Below the pieces are notes generated by a model. That model ran no database searches, was not told where the DNA came from, and was given only the letters and a program-made list of their open reading frames with translations. Position numbers and translations under genes: made by a program. Below, one piece after another: positions 16,726 through 25,166 of a DNA stretch of 45,525 nucleotides. The stretch comes from Saprospiraceae bacterium (GTDB lineage Bacteria > Bacteroidota > Bacteroidia > Chitinophagales > Saprospiraceae): positions 1 through 45,525 of the forward strand of contig JAHDEL010000025.1 in assembly GCA_020628855.1 (NCBI GenBank). Reading direction: 5' to 3'. Positions within the stretch are counted from its first letter, which is position 1. Each line of letters opens with the position of its first letter.

Positions 16726-17376
16726 TTATTGTATCGTCCGGTATTTAACTATTGTTGGTTGATCATTTCGAAATCCCCATGCCTCTGTCCACTGACCTTT
16801 GTCATTCTTTTTTGTGATAGTATAGGTCTCTGTAAAGTTGATAGTACCAGCTTTGTCTGCTACTGTCATTGAGACTTCATTGCCATCCTTGTCAAAGCCA
16901 AACCTGTAGACTCTATCAATAGTTCCACTTGCTTCTTTAATAATTTTTTGCACCCGATTTCCATTCTCATCGTAGCTAGATTCTTCAATTCTAAGCACCT
17001 CATTCGAAGTTCCTTCCAGACCTACATTCCTTGTTTGTTTACCATCTTCATTGGTGAAAATATATTTACTCAATAAAGTATCATCAGCATCGTAATAATC
17101 TGAACTCGTTGGCAAATCGCCATCTTTATGATAACTGTATTTTTCTATAGCTTTGAATTCTCCAGTTTTCTCAAAAAACTTTCTCCATTCTGGTCGATCT
17201 GGACCTTTATATCGTGTTTCTTCCTTATAGACTAATGATCCTTTCTCTGCATTGTTTTTATCTCCTTTGATCGAGTAGATTTCGACTGTTTCAAGATAGC
17301 TTGTATTTTGTTCGGGGCTCTGGCAAGAAATGATCAGAATGAGAAAACTAAAAATTATAATCAGGTATTTGAGCAT
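16726..17376 (-). CDS. Putative lipoprotein with YD-like repeats
   Basis: A 216-residue protein with a lipoprotein signal peptide. The hydrophobic stretch LIIIFSFLILIISC ends in a lipobox cysteine at residue 18, so it is expected to be lipid-anchored in the envelope. The mature part holds tyrosine-aspartate motifs spaced like those in Rhs/YD proteins (YSYHKDGDL, SYDENGNRV, FGFDKDGNEV), each probably a beta-hairpin strand pair. No enzyme motif is seen and the function is unknown. A good promoter lies upstream at 17397-17423. leuS begins seven bases after the stop codon. Confidence 0.75.
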   Translation of the reverse strand: MLKYLIIIFSFLILIISCQSPEQNTSYLETVEIYSIKGDKNNAEKGSLVYKEETRYKGPDRPEWRKFFEKTGEFKAIEKYSYHKDGDLPTSSDYYDADDTLLSKYIFTNEDGKQTRNVGLEGTSNEVLRIEESSYDENGNRVQKIIKEASGTIDRVYRFGFDKDGNEVSMTVADKAGTINFTETYTITKKNDKGQWTEAWGFRNDQPTIVKYRTIQ

Positions 17377-17396
17377 GCTATTACTATTTAAGTGTG

Positions 17397-17423
17397 CAAA
17401 GATAAGATACTCCCTGTTGACAA
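17397..17423 (-). promoter_or_regulatory. Bacteroidota-type promoter of lipoprotein-leuS unit
   Basis: On the minus strand TATCTTTG (17404-17397) matches TAnnTTTG, and TTG (17423-17421) lies 16 bases upstream. It sits 20 bases before the lipoprotein start codon (17376). It probably drives the lipoprotein and leuS together. Confidence 0.6.
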
Positions 17424-17447
17424 TCTGACTAGAAGAGACTTTGGATT

Positions 17448-18566
17448 TTAGAAATAGTAAGACCTGAAATCTCTAAAGATATCATCAAGCATCTCATCAA
17501 CCATTTCGTCTTCAAAGTCACAATCAGGGAAGTTTGTAAAACTCACATTAGTTGGTTTAGCTCTATGATCACCAGTGTATTCATTATACTCACAAGTCCT
17601 TTGATCAGTAGCGGTAATTCGATTAGAGTAATAATTACAATCTCCTGTGATGCTTGAAGCATCTACACTTGCACTCCATCTACCATCAAATACAATTGTT
17701 TTGTTGAATACAGTACCATAGACCTCTTCATAAGAAGGTACTTCTATAACATTACCTTCTTCATCTGTTGTAGTAGTCGTACCAGTCTGAATACGTTCTG
17801 ATACTTGATATGAAGTGGATTGCTCTGATTCAATGATATTCAGATTTTCAAAACGAACATCAAGGAAGCAATCCATTTTGCCACTTGGATCGTAAATATA
17901 AAGGAGGTAACCTCGCTGCCCTTCAAGTCTTGAGAATTTGGTGTCAATATCCCAGTTGTATCTAATGTCAAATGGGGCTTCTGCATTAAACCCAATCCTT
18001 ACAAGAGCACCTTGCAATGCTATTTCAGTTAAGCTATCTAGCTCTGCGCTATTGCCCCCATATTTTTTGACCTTTTTAAAATAGGCATAAGACTGTTGCG
18101 CGTCAGATTTATCATTTTTTGCTTCATATTTAGCCAAGTCCTCTTTCGCAAATGTCCAATATTGGTCTCTTATGGTTGTTTTGGTTTCTGCTTTGAGTAG
18201 ACCTATAGAATCTACACGAGTCCTAAGATCAGAGCCAAAGTATGGTTTGCCCTTTGAGGCTAATTCATCTAAATAGCTGTATTCCTCGTAAATGAGCTCT
18301 AAGTCAGAAATCGATGAAGATTTTGAGAGTTTATCCATCACTTGATTGGATTCAGAATAGATGGCATCAAAAGCTGCGTATAATATGTTTTTATCTTCTC
18401 GGGTTTGCTTCCCTTTCGCCATTTTTTTCACAACTGCTGTATAAGCTTGCTCGTATTTTCCCTTTTCAAGGAGGGTTTTCGTTGATTTGCATTGTATCAA
18501 AACCAAAACCGCGAAAAAGTATGTGGAGAACCTAACTGTGTTTTTTACTGCCTTCGTAAATGTCAT
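17448..18566 (-). CDS. Putative lipoprotein of unknown function
   Basis: From the ATG at 18566 the product has 372 residues and a lipoprotein signal (RFSTYFFAVLVLIQC, lipobox cysteine near residue 26). An upstream in-frame start at 18608 would place 14 residues before this signal and is less likely. The first mature half is helical and rich in Lys/Glu/Tyr, with a tetratricopeptide-like look (GKYEQAYTAVVKKMAKG, AQQSYAYFKKVKKYGGNSAELD). The second half is beta-rich, with NITATD-like stretches and several cysteines (DCNYYSN, RTCEYNEYTGDHRAKP). It ends in the acidic-aromatic DEMLDDIFRDFRSYYF. I do not recognise the family. The start overlaps the 3' end of the upstream methyltransferase gene by 35 bases, suggesting coupled translation. 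Confidence 0.75.
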   Translation of the reverse strand: MTFTKAVKNTVRFSTYFFAVLVLIQCKSTKTLLEKGKYEQAYTAVVKKMAKGKQTREDKNILYAAFDAIYSESNQVMDKLSKSSSISDLELIYEEYSYLDELASKGKPYFGSDLRTRVDSIGLLKAETKTTIRDQYWTFAKEDLAKYEAKNDKSDAQQSYAYFKKVKKYGGNSAELDSLTEIALQGALVRIGFNAEAPFDIRYNWDIDTKFSRLEGQRGYLLYIYDPSGKMDCFLDVRFENLNIIESEQSTSYQVSERIQTGTTTTTDEEGNVIEVPSYEEVYGTVFNKTIVFDGRWSASVDASSITGDCNYYSNRITATDQRTCEYNEYTGDHRAKPTNVSFTNFPDCDFEDEMVDEMLDDIFRDFRSYYF

Positions 18567-19677
18567 AACAAAAGTATTTAACCGGTATAGCTCCGTTAAG
18601 CAACTCATGCCGCTTGGTAGTCTTCAAACCAATAAATTTCATTGCGTCAAAGTGACCTGAAAGAATCCAAATTTGGCAATCAGTGTAGTGCTGTTTGAGG
18701 ACATTTCCTATTTGTTGATAGAATCCAAGAATATCATCTACTTCTAGTTTGTCATCATAAGGCGGATTAATAATCATTAATAGATTATTATTAGCCTTAC
18801 TCTTCAGAAAGTTCTGCCTTTCAATGGTGACATGAGTCTGATCAAACGCTTCAAACTTGCTGAAGTTTTCTTGTACTTTTCGGGTGTTACTCAGTTGCTT
18901 ATCTCTATTGATGAGTTTTGCCTTCTTAGAACTTGTATCTATCTGGCTCTGTGCTTCTTCAATGACGGTCTTCCACATTTCAGGTTTGAAGTGAGACCAA
19001 TTCATCATGCTAAAATTTTCTCTAAAATACCCTGCTGGGATATTATACTGCATCATGAATGCTTCCATGCCAAGAGTGCCACTCCCGCACATTGGATCCA
19101 ATAAGTCTTGAGACCCATCATACCCTGCCAGTTTTAATAGTCCTGCTGCAAGGACCTCACTCAGTGGTGCGGAGACTTGGTGAATCTTATAGTTTCTCTT
19201 ATGTAATGATTCTCCGCTACTATCTAGAGATACTGTACAGTTTTGCTGGTAAATATGGATGTTGATTCTGATGTCAGGGTCAATTCTCCTAGCATTTGGT
19301 CTTTTGTGAAATTTCTTTCTGAATCTATCTACGATCGCATCTTTAGTTTTGAGTGCAACATATTGGGAATGAGTGAATGTTTGAGAGGAGACAACAGCAT
19401 CCACAGTAAATGATTGTTTTAAGCCAAAGTAATCTTCCCAAGGAATCTTGCCAATAAAATCATAGAGTTCTTCTTCATCTCTTAATCTGCTTGCCTTGAG
19501 TTTAACAAGAAACCTCAATCCCAGTCTACTGCAATAGTTGCACTTATAGAGGGTAGTTGTATCACCTTGAAAGGTTACACCTCTTTTCACTTGTTGGATT
19601 TCTGTTCCACCGAGCTCTTCAATTTCCTGAGCTAGTAATGCTTCAAAACCAGCATAACACTTTGCAAGTATCTTCAT
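18532..19677 (-). CDS. rlmL: THUMP-domain RNA methyltransferase, RlmL type
   Basis: The 381-residue protein matches the N-terminal half of RlmL, which makes N2-methylguanosine in 23S rRNA (G2445 in E. coli). It has an N-terminal ferredoxin-like/THUMP region (KILAKCYAGFEALLAQEIEELGG to about residue 155). The Rossmann methyltransferase domain follows, with the SAM-binding DPMCGSGT (194-201) and catalytic NPPY (304-307). The separate RlmK half, fused in E. coli, is absent, as is usual in Bacteroidota. The exact target nucleotide is inferred from the family. The gene starts one base after the carboxyltransferase stop and overlaps the following lipoprotein gene. Confidence 0.88.
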   Translation of the reverse strand: MKILAKCYAGFEALLAQEIEELGGTEIQQVKRGVTFQGDTTTLYKCNYCSRLGLRFLVKLKASRLRDEEELYDFIGKIPWEDYFGLKQSFTVDAVVSSQTFTHSQYVALKTKDAIVDRFRKKFHKRPNARRIDPDIRINIHIYQQNCTVSLDSSGESLHKRNYKIHQVSAPLSEVLAAGLLKLAGYDGSQDLLDPMCGSGTLGMEAFMMQYNIPAGYFRENFSMMNWSHFKPEMWKTVIEEAQSQIDTSSKKAKLINRDKQLSNTRKVQENFSKFEAFDQTHVTIERQNFLKSKANNNLLMIINPPYDDKLEVDDILGFYQQIGNVLKQHYTDCQIWILSGHFDAMKFIGLKTTKRHELLNGAIPVKYFCYDIYEGSKKHS

Positions 19678-19678
19678 C

Positions 19679-21301
19679 TTAGGTTTGGATTACTCCTGGG
19701 TTAAATGGTTTGATTGGAGCCCGTGAACACATTTTTAGGGCTTCCGAGAGAATCTCTCTTGTTGATCTCGGGTCAATGATTTCGTCAACCCAAAGTCTTG
19801 AAGCAGCATAATACGGTGTTGTTTGCGCATTATAGCGCTCTTCAATTGTCTTTATCAAAGCTTCTTCCTCTTCCTTACTGACAATTTCTCCTTTTTTCTT
19901 GGCAGAAGAAAGCTGAATCTGTGCCAGTACTTTAGCCGCTTGGGATCCACCCATAACAGCAATCTTTGCGGATGGCCATGCGACTATGAGTCTCGGATCA
20001 TAAGCCTTACCGCACATAGCATAATTTCCTGCACCATAAGAGTTTCCAATTACGATACTAAATTTAGGAACTGTACTATTCGCTACAGCATTCACCATTT
20101 TGGCCCCATCTTTTATGATGCCTCCATGCTCCGAACGGGTTCCAACCATAAAGCCAGTGACATCATGGAAGAAAAGAAGAGGAATATTTTTCTGGTTGCA
20201 ATTGAGAATAAATCTTGTTGCCTTATCAGCACTGTCAGAGTAAATCACCCCGCCAACTTGCATTTCTCTCTTACTAGTTTTGACAATTTCTCTATTATTA
20301 ATGACAATACCTACAGGCCAGCCATCTAACCTTGCATAAGCGCAATGGATGGTTTTCCCATATTCCTCTTTATAATAAACCAAACTATCAGCATCAACAA
20401 GACACTCTAATATCTTCCGACTGTCGTATGGTTTTTTTCTTGATTCTGGTAAATAACCCAATATATCCTTTATTGGGAGAGCTGGTTTCTTCGAAGTCTT
20501 ACGTTCATATTGGACTGGATCTGTAATTGATAATTTGTCCATGATGTCCTTAATCTTATCGAGACAAGATTTATCATCTTCCATCATATAATCAGTAACT
20601 CCAGAAATTTGGCTGTGCGTAGCTGCTCCACCCAAAGTTTCCTTGTCGACATCTTCTCCGATAGCCGCTTTGACTAGGTAAGGGCCTGCAAGAAAAATAC
20701 TCCCTGTGTCTTTCACAATGAGTGCTTCGTCTGACATGATTGGAAGATATGCACCTCCTGCAACACAACTACCCATTACAGCTGCTATCTGCGATATTCC
20801 CATGCTGGACATGACTGCATTATTTCTGAAGATTCTTCCAAAATGTTCCTTATCAGGGAAGATTTCGTCCTGCATGGGCAAATAGACACCAGCACTATCA
20901 ACCAGATAAATGATTGGCAGTTTGTTTTCTATTGAAATTTCTTGAGCTCTTAAGTTCTTTTTGCCAGTGATTGGAAACCATGCACCTGCTTTAACTGTGG
21001 CATCATTTGCAACGACAATACATTGAATGCCGCTGACATAACCAATCTTGACAATCACTCCACCAGCTGGGCAACCACCTTCGTTGGGGTACATCTCATA
21101 ACCAGCCAAATGCCCAATTTCGAATGCAGGAGCATCATCGAATAGATAGTCTATGCGTTCTCGAGCAGTAAGTTTACCTTTAGCATGCTGCTTATCAATG
21201 CGTTTTTGACCACCTCCAAGGGCAATTATTTCCTTGATGCGGTTTAGCTTGGAAACCAGTAATTCTCCTTCGTCTTTATTCTTCTGAAATTCTAAATCCA
21301 T
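19679..21301 (-). CDS. Acyl-CoA carboxylase carboxyltransferase (beta) subunit
   Basis: A 540-residue carboxyltransferase of the biotin-dependent acyl-CoA carboxylases, closest in pattern to the methylcrotonyl-CoA carboxylase beta subunit. It moves carboxyl from carboxybiotin to an acyl-CoA. Both crotonase-like halves are visible. The first has KGKLTARERIDYLFDD, AGGVIVKIGYVSG, LVDSAGVYLPMQDE and VMGSCVAGGAYLP. The second has GFMVGTRSEHGGIIKDGAKMVNAVAN and GNSYGAGNYAMCGKAYDP. The oxyanion-hole glycines (AGGAY, GAGNY) are kept. The biotin carboxylase subunit is not in the window. Leucine degradation is the likely context, but the propionyl type cannot be excluded. It heads a minus-strand run that continues with the RlmL-type gene one base later. 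Confidence 0.92.
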   Translation of the reverse strand: MDLEFQKNKDEGELLVSKLNRIKEIIALGGGQKRIDKQHAKGKLTARERIDYLFDDAPAFEIGHLAGYEMYPNEGGCPAGGVIVKIGYVSGIQCIVVANDATVKAGAWFPITGKKNLRAQEISIENKLPIIYLVDSAGVYLPMQDEIFPDKEHFGRIFRNNAVMSSMGISQIAAVMGSCVAGGAYLPIMSDEALIVKDTGSIFLAGPYLVKAAIGEDVDKETLGGAATHSQISGVTDYMMEDDKSCLDKIKDIMDKLSITDPVQYERKTSKKPALPIKDILGYLPESRKKPYDSRKILECLVDADSLVYYKEEYGKTIHCAYARLDGWPVGIVINNREIVKTSKREMQVGGVIYSDSADKATRFILNCNQKNIPLLFFHDVTGFMVGTRSEHGGIIKDGAKMVNAVANSTVPKFSIVIGNSYGAGNYAMCGKAYDPRLIVAWPSAKIAVMGGSQAAKVLAQIQLSSAKKKGEIVSKEEEEALIKTIEERYNAQTTPYYAASRLWVDEIIDPRSTREILSEALKMCSRAPIKPFNPGVIQT

Positions 21302-21360
21302 ACATTATTTATGACACAGTCCCAAGGTAATTAATTTTTGCTGATCAAATCAAATGAGGT

Positions 21361-21380
21361 AAATTGTATAATGACAATTT
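21361..21380. promoter_or_regulatory. Inverted repeat, possible operator
   Basis: AAATTGT and ACAATTT form a perfect 7-base inverted repeat with a 6-base spacer (ATAATG). It lies in the 137-base gap between the divergent carboxyltransferase and lipoprotein-sigma genes. The layout would suit a dimeric regulator, but no regulator is identified. Confidence 0.35.
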
Positions 21381-21438
21381 GAGAAAAAATTGAGTTGCTT
21401 GTAGCGAATTTGGACTTAGAGTCATTTGATTAATAGAA

Positions 21439-23106
21439 ATGCAAAATAGAATGCAAAAATATATACCAATAATTACTTCGAAAATAAGAGTCTTGCTTGG
21501 ATGTTTGTTACTCTTTGCTTTTGGCAGCTGTTATGATAATTATGATAACACAGAGACTGAAGAACAGGTCATTGACCTACCTGCTATTAAAACTAATGCG
21601 GACTTAAGTGGATCATTAATAACAGATACTGGAGACATCATTTCAGACTATGAATTAAGAATAAATGAAGATGTATTTGAGGTGTCTCAAACAGAATTCA
21701 AAGTTTCTCTTGCAAACGTCAATAAGATTAACCAGCTCATTAGAGTCTACAAAGACGATGCTTTATTGAGCTTGGCAAACCTACCATTACTTGCAGGTGA
21801 ATTACATACAGTAAGTCTCCACCCACTAACTCAAGTTGAGGAAGTAGTTGTACAGAGTGGACAAATGCAAGTCACTCTTGATAATGTTGTGACAATCAAT
21901 ATATCTGGAGATGATCTTCTAGCAGAAGATGTTGTTAATTTTACGTACTCCAAAGCAACCGAGCATTTAGGCTATACTGGGGTTGTGGACGGTGAGCGGT
22001 TGGTTTTAGACCATGAGCTGACATTTGTTACCGATCTCTTTGACAAAGCTAATTTGGATCTTATAATGCAAGTTGATATCCTAGCAATTGAAGAGACCAC
22101 GGCTTTTGGATTATTTGTATTCGATAGGGTAACTCAGCTTTGGACTTTGGTTCAGCAAATTGAAAGCACAAATCAAACAATCAATGTGCCATTCAATGAG
22201 CTGTACAGCCTTGCTTATTTCACGCCGTGCATCATTCTTGAAGGGCAGTTGGATTACAACTCAAGAGCAATTACTTACCAAGAGGTTGAAATTATTAACC
22301 CAAGCTTAAGTGAGTCATACAAACATTATTCAACACACTCAGGAAGGTTTATTGGTTTTTTAGAAGAGAATACACAACCCACATTAGCAATTAATCAATG
22401 TGAGATGAATAATCAATCCGTTGTAACCACTCAACAAATGGATTTAAGTCAGTCAGTCAACTTGGATCAAGGAGATTATAACTTCTTAACAATTTCAACG
22501 GAAGTTGTGGATTGTAATTCAACAAGTCAGAACGATCACTTTACCGTTCTCAATGTCAATGATGAGAAACATATACTAAGATCAGCTGAGGAAATAAATG
22601 TAATTATTTGTGACAATGAAACAATAGCGTTAGAGTCGACACTAGAGAATGGAGATCAATTTACTCTGCCTTGGGAAGCAGATTTAGTAGATCCTATCGT
22701 CTTTATGCCACAATGTAACTCAATGCTTAATGGCTTCTCACACATTGAAATAAAAGGGCAAGAAAAAAGTTATCCACCATTTACAATTCAAAGGTCTGAA
22801 GGACAGATAATTCTGACGGCGCAAGATGGGAGTTTTCAATTGATTCTACGAGATGACAAAAAAGGCTTGTACAGTGTTGAGCAAGTTGGATTAGTGATTG
22901 ATGATCCAGGATTTGGTGATCAAGGATTCGCTGTCAGTTGTGGTACATCACAGCTTGGATGTGGACTTGACTACTGTCACGTAACTCACCTTGATCAAGG
23001 ATGGTTCAGAGTAAGCTTCTCCGGTACTGTATGGATGCAAACTTTGGCAGGGCAAATAACAGCTGGGAATTATCCTGTTAGAGGGAATATTCTCATCCAA
23101 CAATAA
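21439..23106 (+). CDS. Large putative lipoprotein heading ECF-sigma cluster
   Basis: A 555-residue protein with a lipoprotein signal (RVLLGCLLLFAFGSC, lipobox cysteine near residue 31). The mature part is beta-rich without obvious membrane segments. Its start (ADLSGSLITDTGDIISDYELRINEDVFEVSQTEF in outline) looks like a carboxypeptidase-regulatory/Ig-type domain, and the following VQSGQMQVTLDNVVTINI segment fits another sandwich. Paired cysteines occur through the second half (for example CGTSQLGCGLDYCH). I do not recognise a specific family. The stop is 24 bases before the ECF sigma gene, so it probably belongs to the same transcript. A surface or outer-membrane sensor or substrate role is only inference. 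Confidence 0.75.
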   Translation: MQNRMQKYIPIITSKIRVLLGCLLLFAFGSCYDNYDNTETEEQVIDLPAIKTNADLSGSLITDTGDIISDYELRINEDVFEVSQTEFKVSLANVNKINQLIRVYKDDALLSLANLPLLAGELHTVSLHPLTQVEEVVVQSGQMQVTLDNVVTINISGDDLLAEDVVNFTYSKATEHLGYTGVVDGERLVLDHELTFVTDLFDKANLDLIMQVDILAIEETTAFGLFVFDRVTQLWTLVQQIESTNQTINVPFNELYSLAYFTPCIILEGQLDYNSRAITYQEVEIINPSLSESYKHYSTHSGRFIGFLEENTQPTLAINQCEMNNQSVVTTQQMDLSQSVNLDQGDYNFLTISTEVVDCNSTSQNDHFTVLNVNDEKHILRSAEEINVIICDNETIALESTLENGDQFTLPWEADLVDPIVFMPQCNSMLNGFSHIEIKGQEKSYPPFTIQRSEGQIILTAQDGSFQLILRDDKKGLYSVEQVGLVIDDPGFGDQGFAVSCGTSQLGCGLDYCHVTHLDQGWFRVSFSGTVWMQTLAGQITAGNYPVRGNILIQQ

Positions 23107-23130
23107 TAGCTACTGTAGACTAACAAAAAC

Positions 23131-23673
23131 GTGAACGAAAATCAAATCATACAAGGCTGTAAAGCAAAACGACGAGATGCTCAAATGCATTTTGTCAATA
23201 CATACTCGAATATGCTATTTGCTGTATGTAAGAGGTATGCTAAGGATTATCACACATCGCAGGATTATTTGCAAGAGTCTTTAGTTCATATTCTAAACAA
23301 TATTGAGAAGTATCAAAGCAATGATAATTTCAAAGGTTGGATCCATACTGTTACAGTCAGGAAGTGTCTAGTCCTGCTAAGAAAAGAAAAGAGGAACATG
23401 TTCAATGAGTTGGAAGAGAATTATGACGCAATTCAGAATGAAAATGTACACTACCAATTAGAAAAAGAAGAAGTCTTGAAGTTCATGGAAGAGCTTCCAG
23501 ATAATTATAGAATAGTCATCAATATGTATCTCATTGAAGGGTATTCGCATAAAGAAATAGCAGATCACTTAGGGATAAGTGAAAGTTCTTCAAGAACATT
23601 TTTAACTCGGGCCAGAAGAAGGATTCAAGAAGCATTTGAAGACAATGAGGTCTCATTATTTAGAGCATCTTAA
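23131..23673 (+). CDS. ECF-type RNA polymerase sigma factor (GTG start)
   Basis: A 180-residue extracytoplasmic-function sigma-70 factor. Region 2 (about 17-87) has FVNTYSNMLFAVCKRYAKDYHTSQD in outline and SNDNFKGWIHTVTVRKCLVLLRKEKR. Region 4 (about 115-170) has ELPDNYRIVINMYLIEGYSHKEIADHLGIS, the -35 helix-turn-helix. The start is a GTG at 23131; the first ATG (codon 19) would cut into region 2. It would direct RNA polymerase to a small regulon, probably including the neighbouring genes. It stands 11 bases before the membrane-anchored gene, the position where an anti-sigma factor is expected. Confidence 0.93.
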   Translation: MNENQIIQGCKAKRRDAQMHFVNTYSNMLFAVCKRYAKDYHTSQDYLQESLVHILNNIEKYQSNDNFKGWIHTVTVRKCLVLLRKEKRNMFNELEENYDAIQNENVHYQLEKEEVLKFMEELPDNYRIVINMYLIEGYSHKEIADHLGISESSSRTFLTRARRRIQEAFEDNEVSLFRAS

Positions 23674-23684
23674 ATAGAATAAAG

Positions 23685-25136
23685 ATGGAATTTAATAAGA
23701 AGGAAAAATATATAAAGCAAGTCATAGAGAATCAAGAATTCAAACTTGATACCATGGATCTTTGGAATGCAATTGAGGATAGAGTAGAGAAGACTGAAGA
23801 GACGAATAGGAAAGGGTTTCTGGCAATCTTCTTTCCTTTTTTACTCGGAGCTTTTCTAGTCGCAGGACTCTGGATGTATTTTTCTATAGATGAGAAAGGA
23901 CAGAACAAAGTCACTCTACAATCTGCTAGTGCAGAACAACATGAACTTCCAGCACAAGGAGAAAAAGGCAACAACGAGCAAAAGAATAGTGCTGAGACAG
24001 AGAAGTCGCAAGAACTCTTGGAGGAGAATTCAGCGTTAGCTATTTCCACTAAAAACGTATCTAGACCGCATGCTCAATTAGAGCTAAATACAAAGACTAC
24101 AGAGCCTAGAAGTAGTGTAAAAACAAATGCAGAGAATGAACGATTAGGAGAAAATGCTTTACCGATACAGGACGCTTATGCGGTTAATCCACATGGTGGA
24201 ACTCTTACTCAAACAAGTAATGCAAGTAGAGCTTTAGCAGATCAAGAGGAGAGTCGATCTCAGAGCGAAAATAGAGATCAAGAGTTCAATAAACTCAGAG
24301 CACTTACAGTTATCGAGGACCTAAAAAGCATAATGCGATTGACTACATTTTTAGAAGCGCCGATTGATCAAAGAGAAATGACAATAGAAGATTTTGTAAG
24401 ACCTGGAACAAGTTTTCCAGGGAGATGGAGTCTCTTCGCAGGAGCTGGACCTAATCTAGTCCAAAGTGATTTTGAAACTGCAGGTGCACCGCGCATTGAA
24501 AATGAATTACTGAAGGAAGAAAATCTAGTTGGCTACAATTTTGGCATTGGTCTAGAATATAAAACAAAGCGACAATGGCAAATGAGAACACTATTAGATC
24601 ATTCCACTATTGTGTCAAGATATCAAAACAATGAAGAAGTTGTCTTTCAAGCTTTCGAAGAAGGAGTAACCCAAATATTCGAAGACCCAGTAAATGGGAT
24701 TAGTGAAACAAGTGGCCAAGTGCTGACTGAGTCAGAAGTGGATTATGATCTCAAATGGCATAGAATGCATAGCAAATTTGGTGTAGCGTTTTCGTTTGGG
24801 AAAGCATTTACAATAGGAAAGCGATTCACTTTTGATCTGAATGCTGGAATACGAGCCAACTTATGGAACACGCATAAGGGATATTATTTTGAAGAAGCAA
24901 ATGTGCCCTTTAAAAAATTCGAAACAGAATCAAATTATACGCAGGAAGTCAGTGCTCAGCCGATAGTAGGACTAGTGATACATTTAAAATTAAATCCATA
25001 CTGGTCTATAGGAATTATTTCTGACGCTAACCTGACTCGATATCAACTTTTGAATAGTCAATCAAATTATCAAATCAAAAACTCCCAATTGAACACTTTG
25101 TTTGTGGTGAAACGAGAACTCAATTGGGAGAAATAA
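23685..25136 (+). CDS. Membrane-anchored protein with C-terminal barrel-like domain
   Basis: A 483-residue protein in the anti-sigma position directly after the ECF sigma gene. Residues 1-42 are charged and cytosolic (KYIKQVIENQEFKLDTMDLWNAIEDRVEK), like a short sigma-binding segment. A single membrane segment follows (about 44-68, FLAIFFPFLLGAFLVAGLWMYF). A low-complexity Glu/Gln/Asn/Ser linker (about 70-215) leads to a domain (about 235-483) with alternating aromatic strands such as GRWSLFAGAGPNLVQSDFE and FGIGLEYKTKRQWQMRTLLDHS. That domain fits an outer-membrane beta-barrel of the OmpW/PorT type. Inner-membrane anchor plus barrel would span the envelope; this is inference. Sigma-binding is not shown by any motif I can name. 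Confidence 0.75.
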   Translation: MEFNKKEKYIKQVIENQEFKLDTMDLWNAIEDRVEKTEETNRKGFLAIFFPFLLGAFLVAGLWMYFSIDEKGQNKVTLQSASAEQHELPAQGEKGNNEQKNSAETEKSQELLEENSALAISTKNVSRPHAQLELNTKTTEPRSSVKTNAENERLGENALPIQDAYAVNPHGGTLTQTSNASRALADQEESRSQSENRDQEFNKLRALTVIEDLKSIMRLTTFLEAPIDQREMTIEDFVRPGTSFPGRWSLFAGAGPNLVQSDFETAGAPRIENELLKEENLVGYNFGIGLEYKTKRQWQMRTLLDHSTIVSRYQNNEEVVFQAFEEGVTQIFEDPVNGISETSGQVLTESEVDYDLKWHRMHSKFGVAFSFGKAFTIGKRFTFDLNAGIRANLWNTHKGYYFEEANVPFKKFETESNYTQEVSAQPIVGLVIHLKLNPYWSIGIISDANLTRYQLLNSQSNYQIKNSQLNTLFVVKRELNWEK

Positions 25137-25166
25137 AATTTTTTATCAGAACTAAAAACTAAAATT

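Noticed and set aside
18567-18608. Upstream start of the 372-residue lipoprotein
   Set aside because: The lipoprotein signal begins naturally at the ATG at 18566; the 14 extra residues do not fit a signal peptide.
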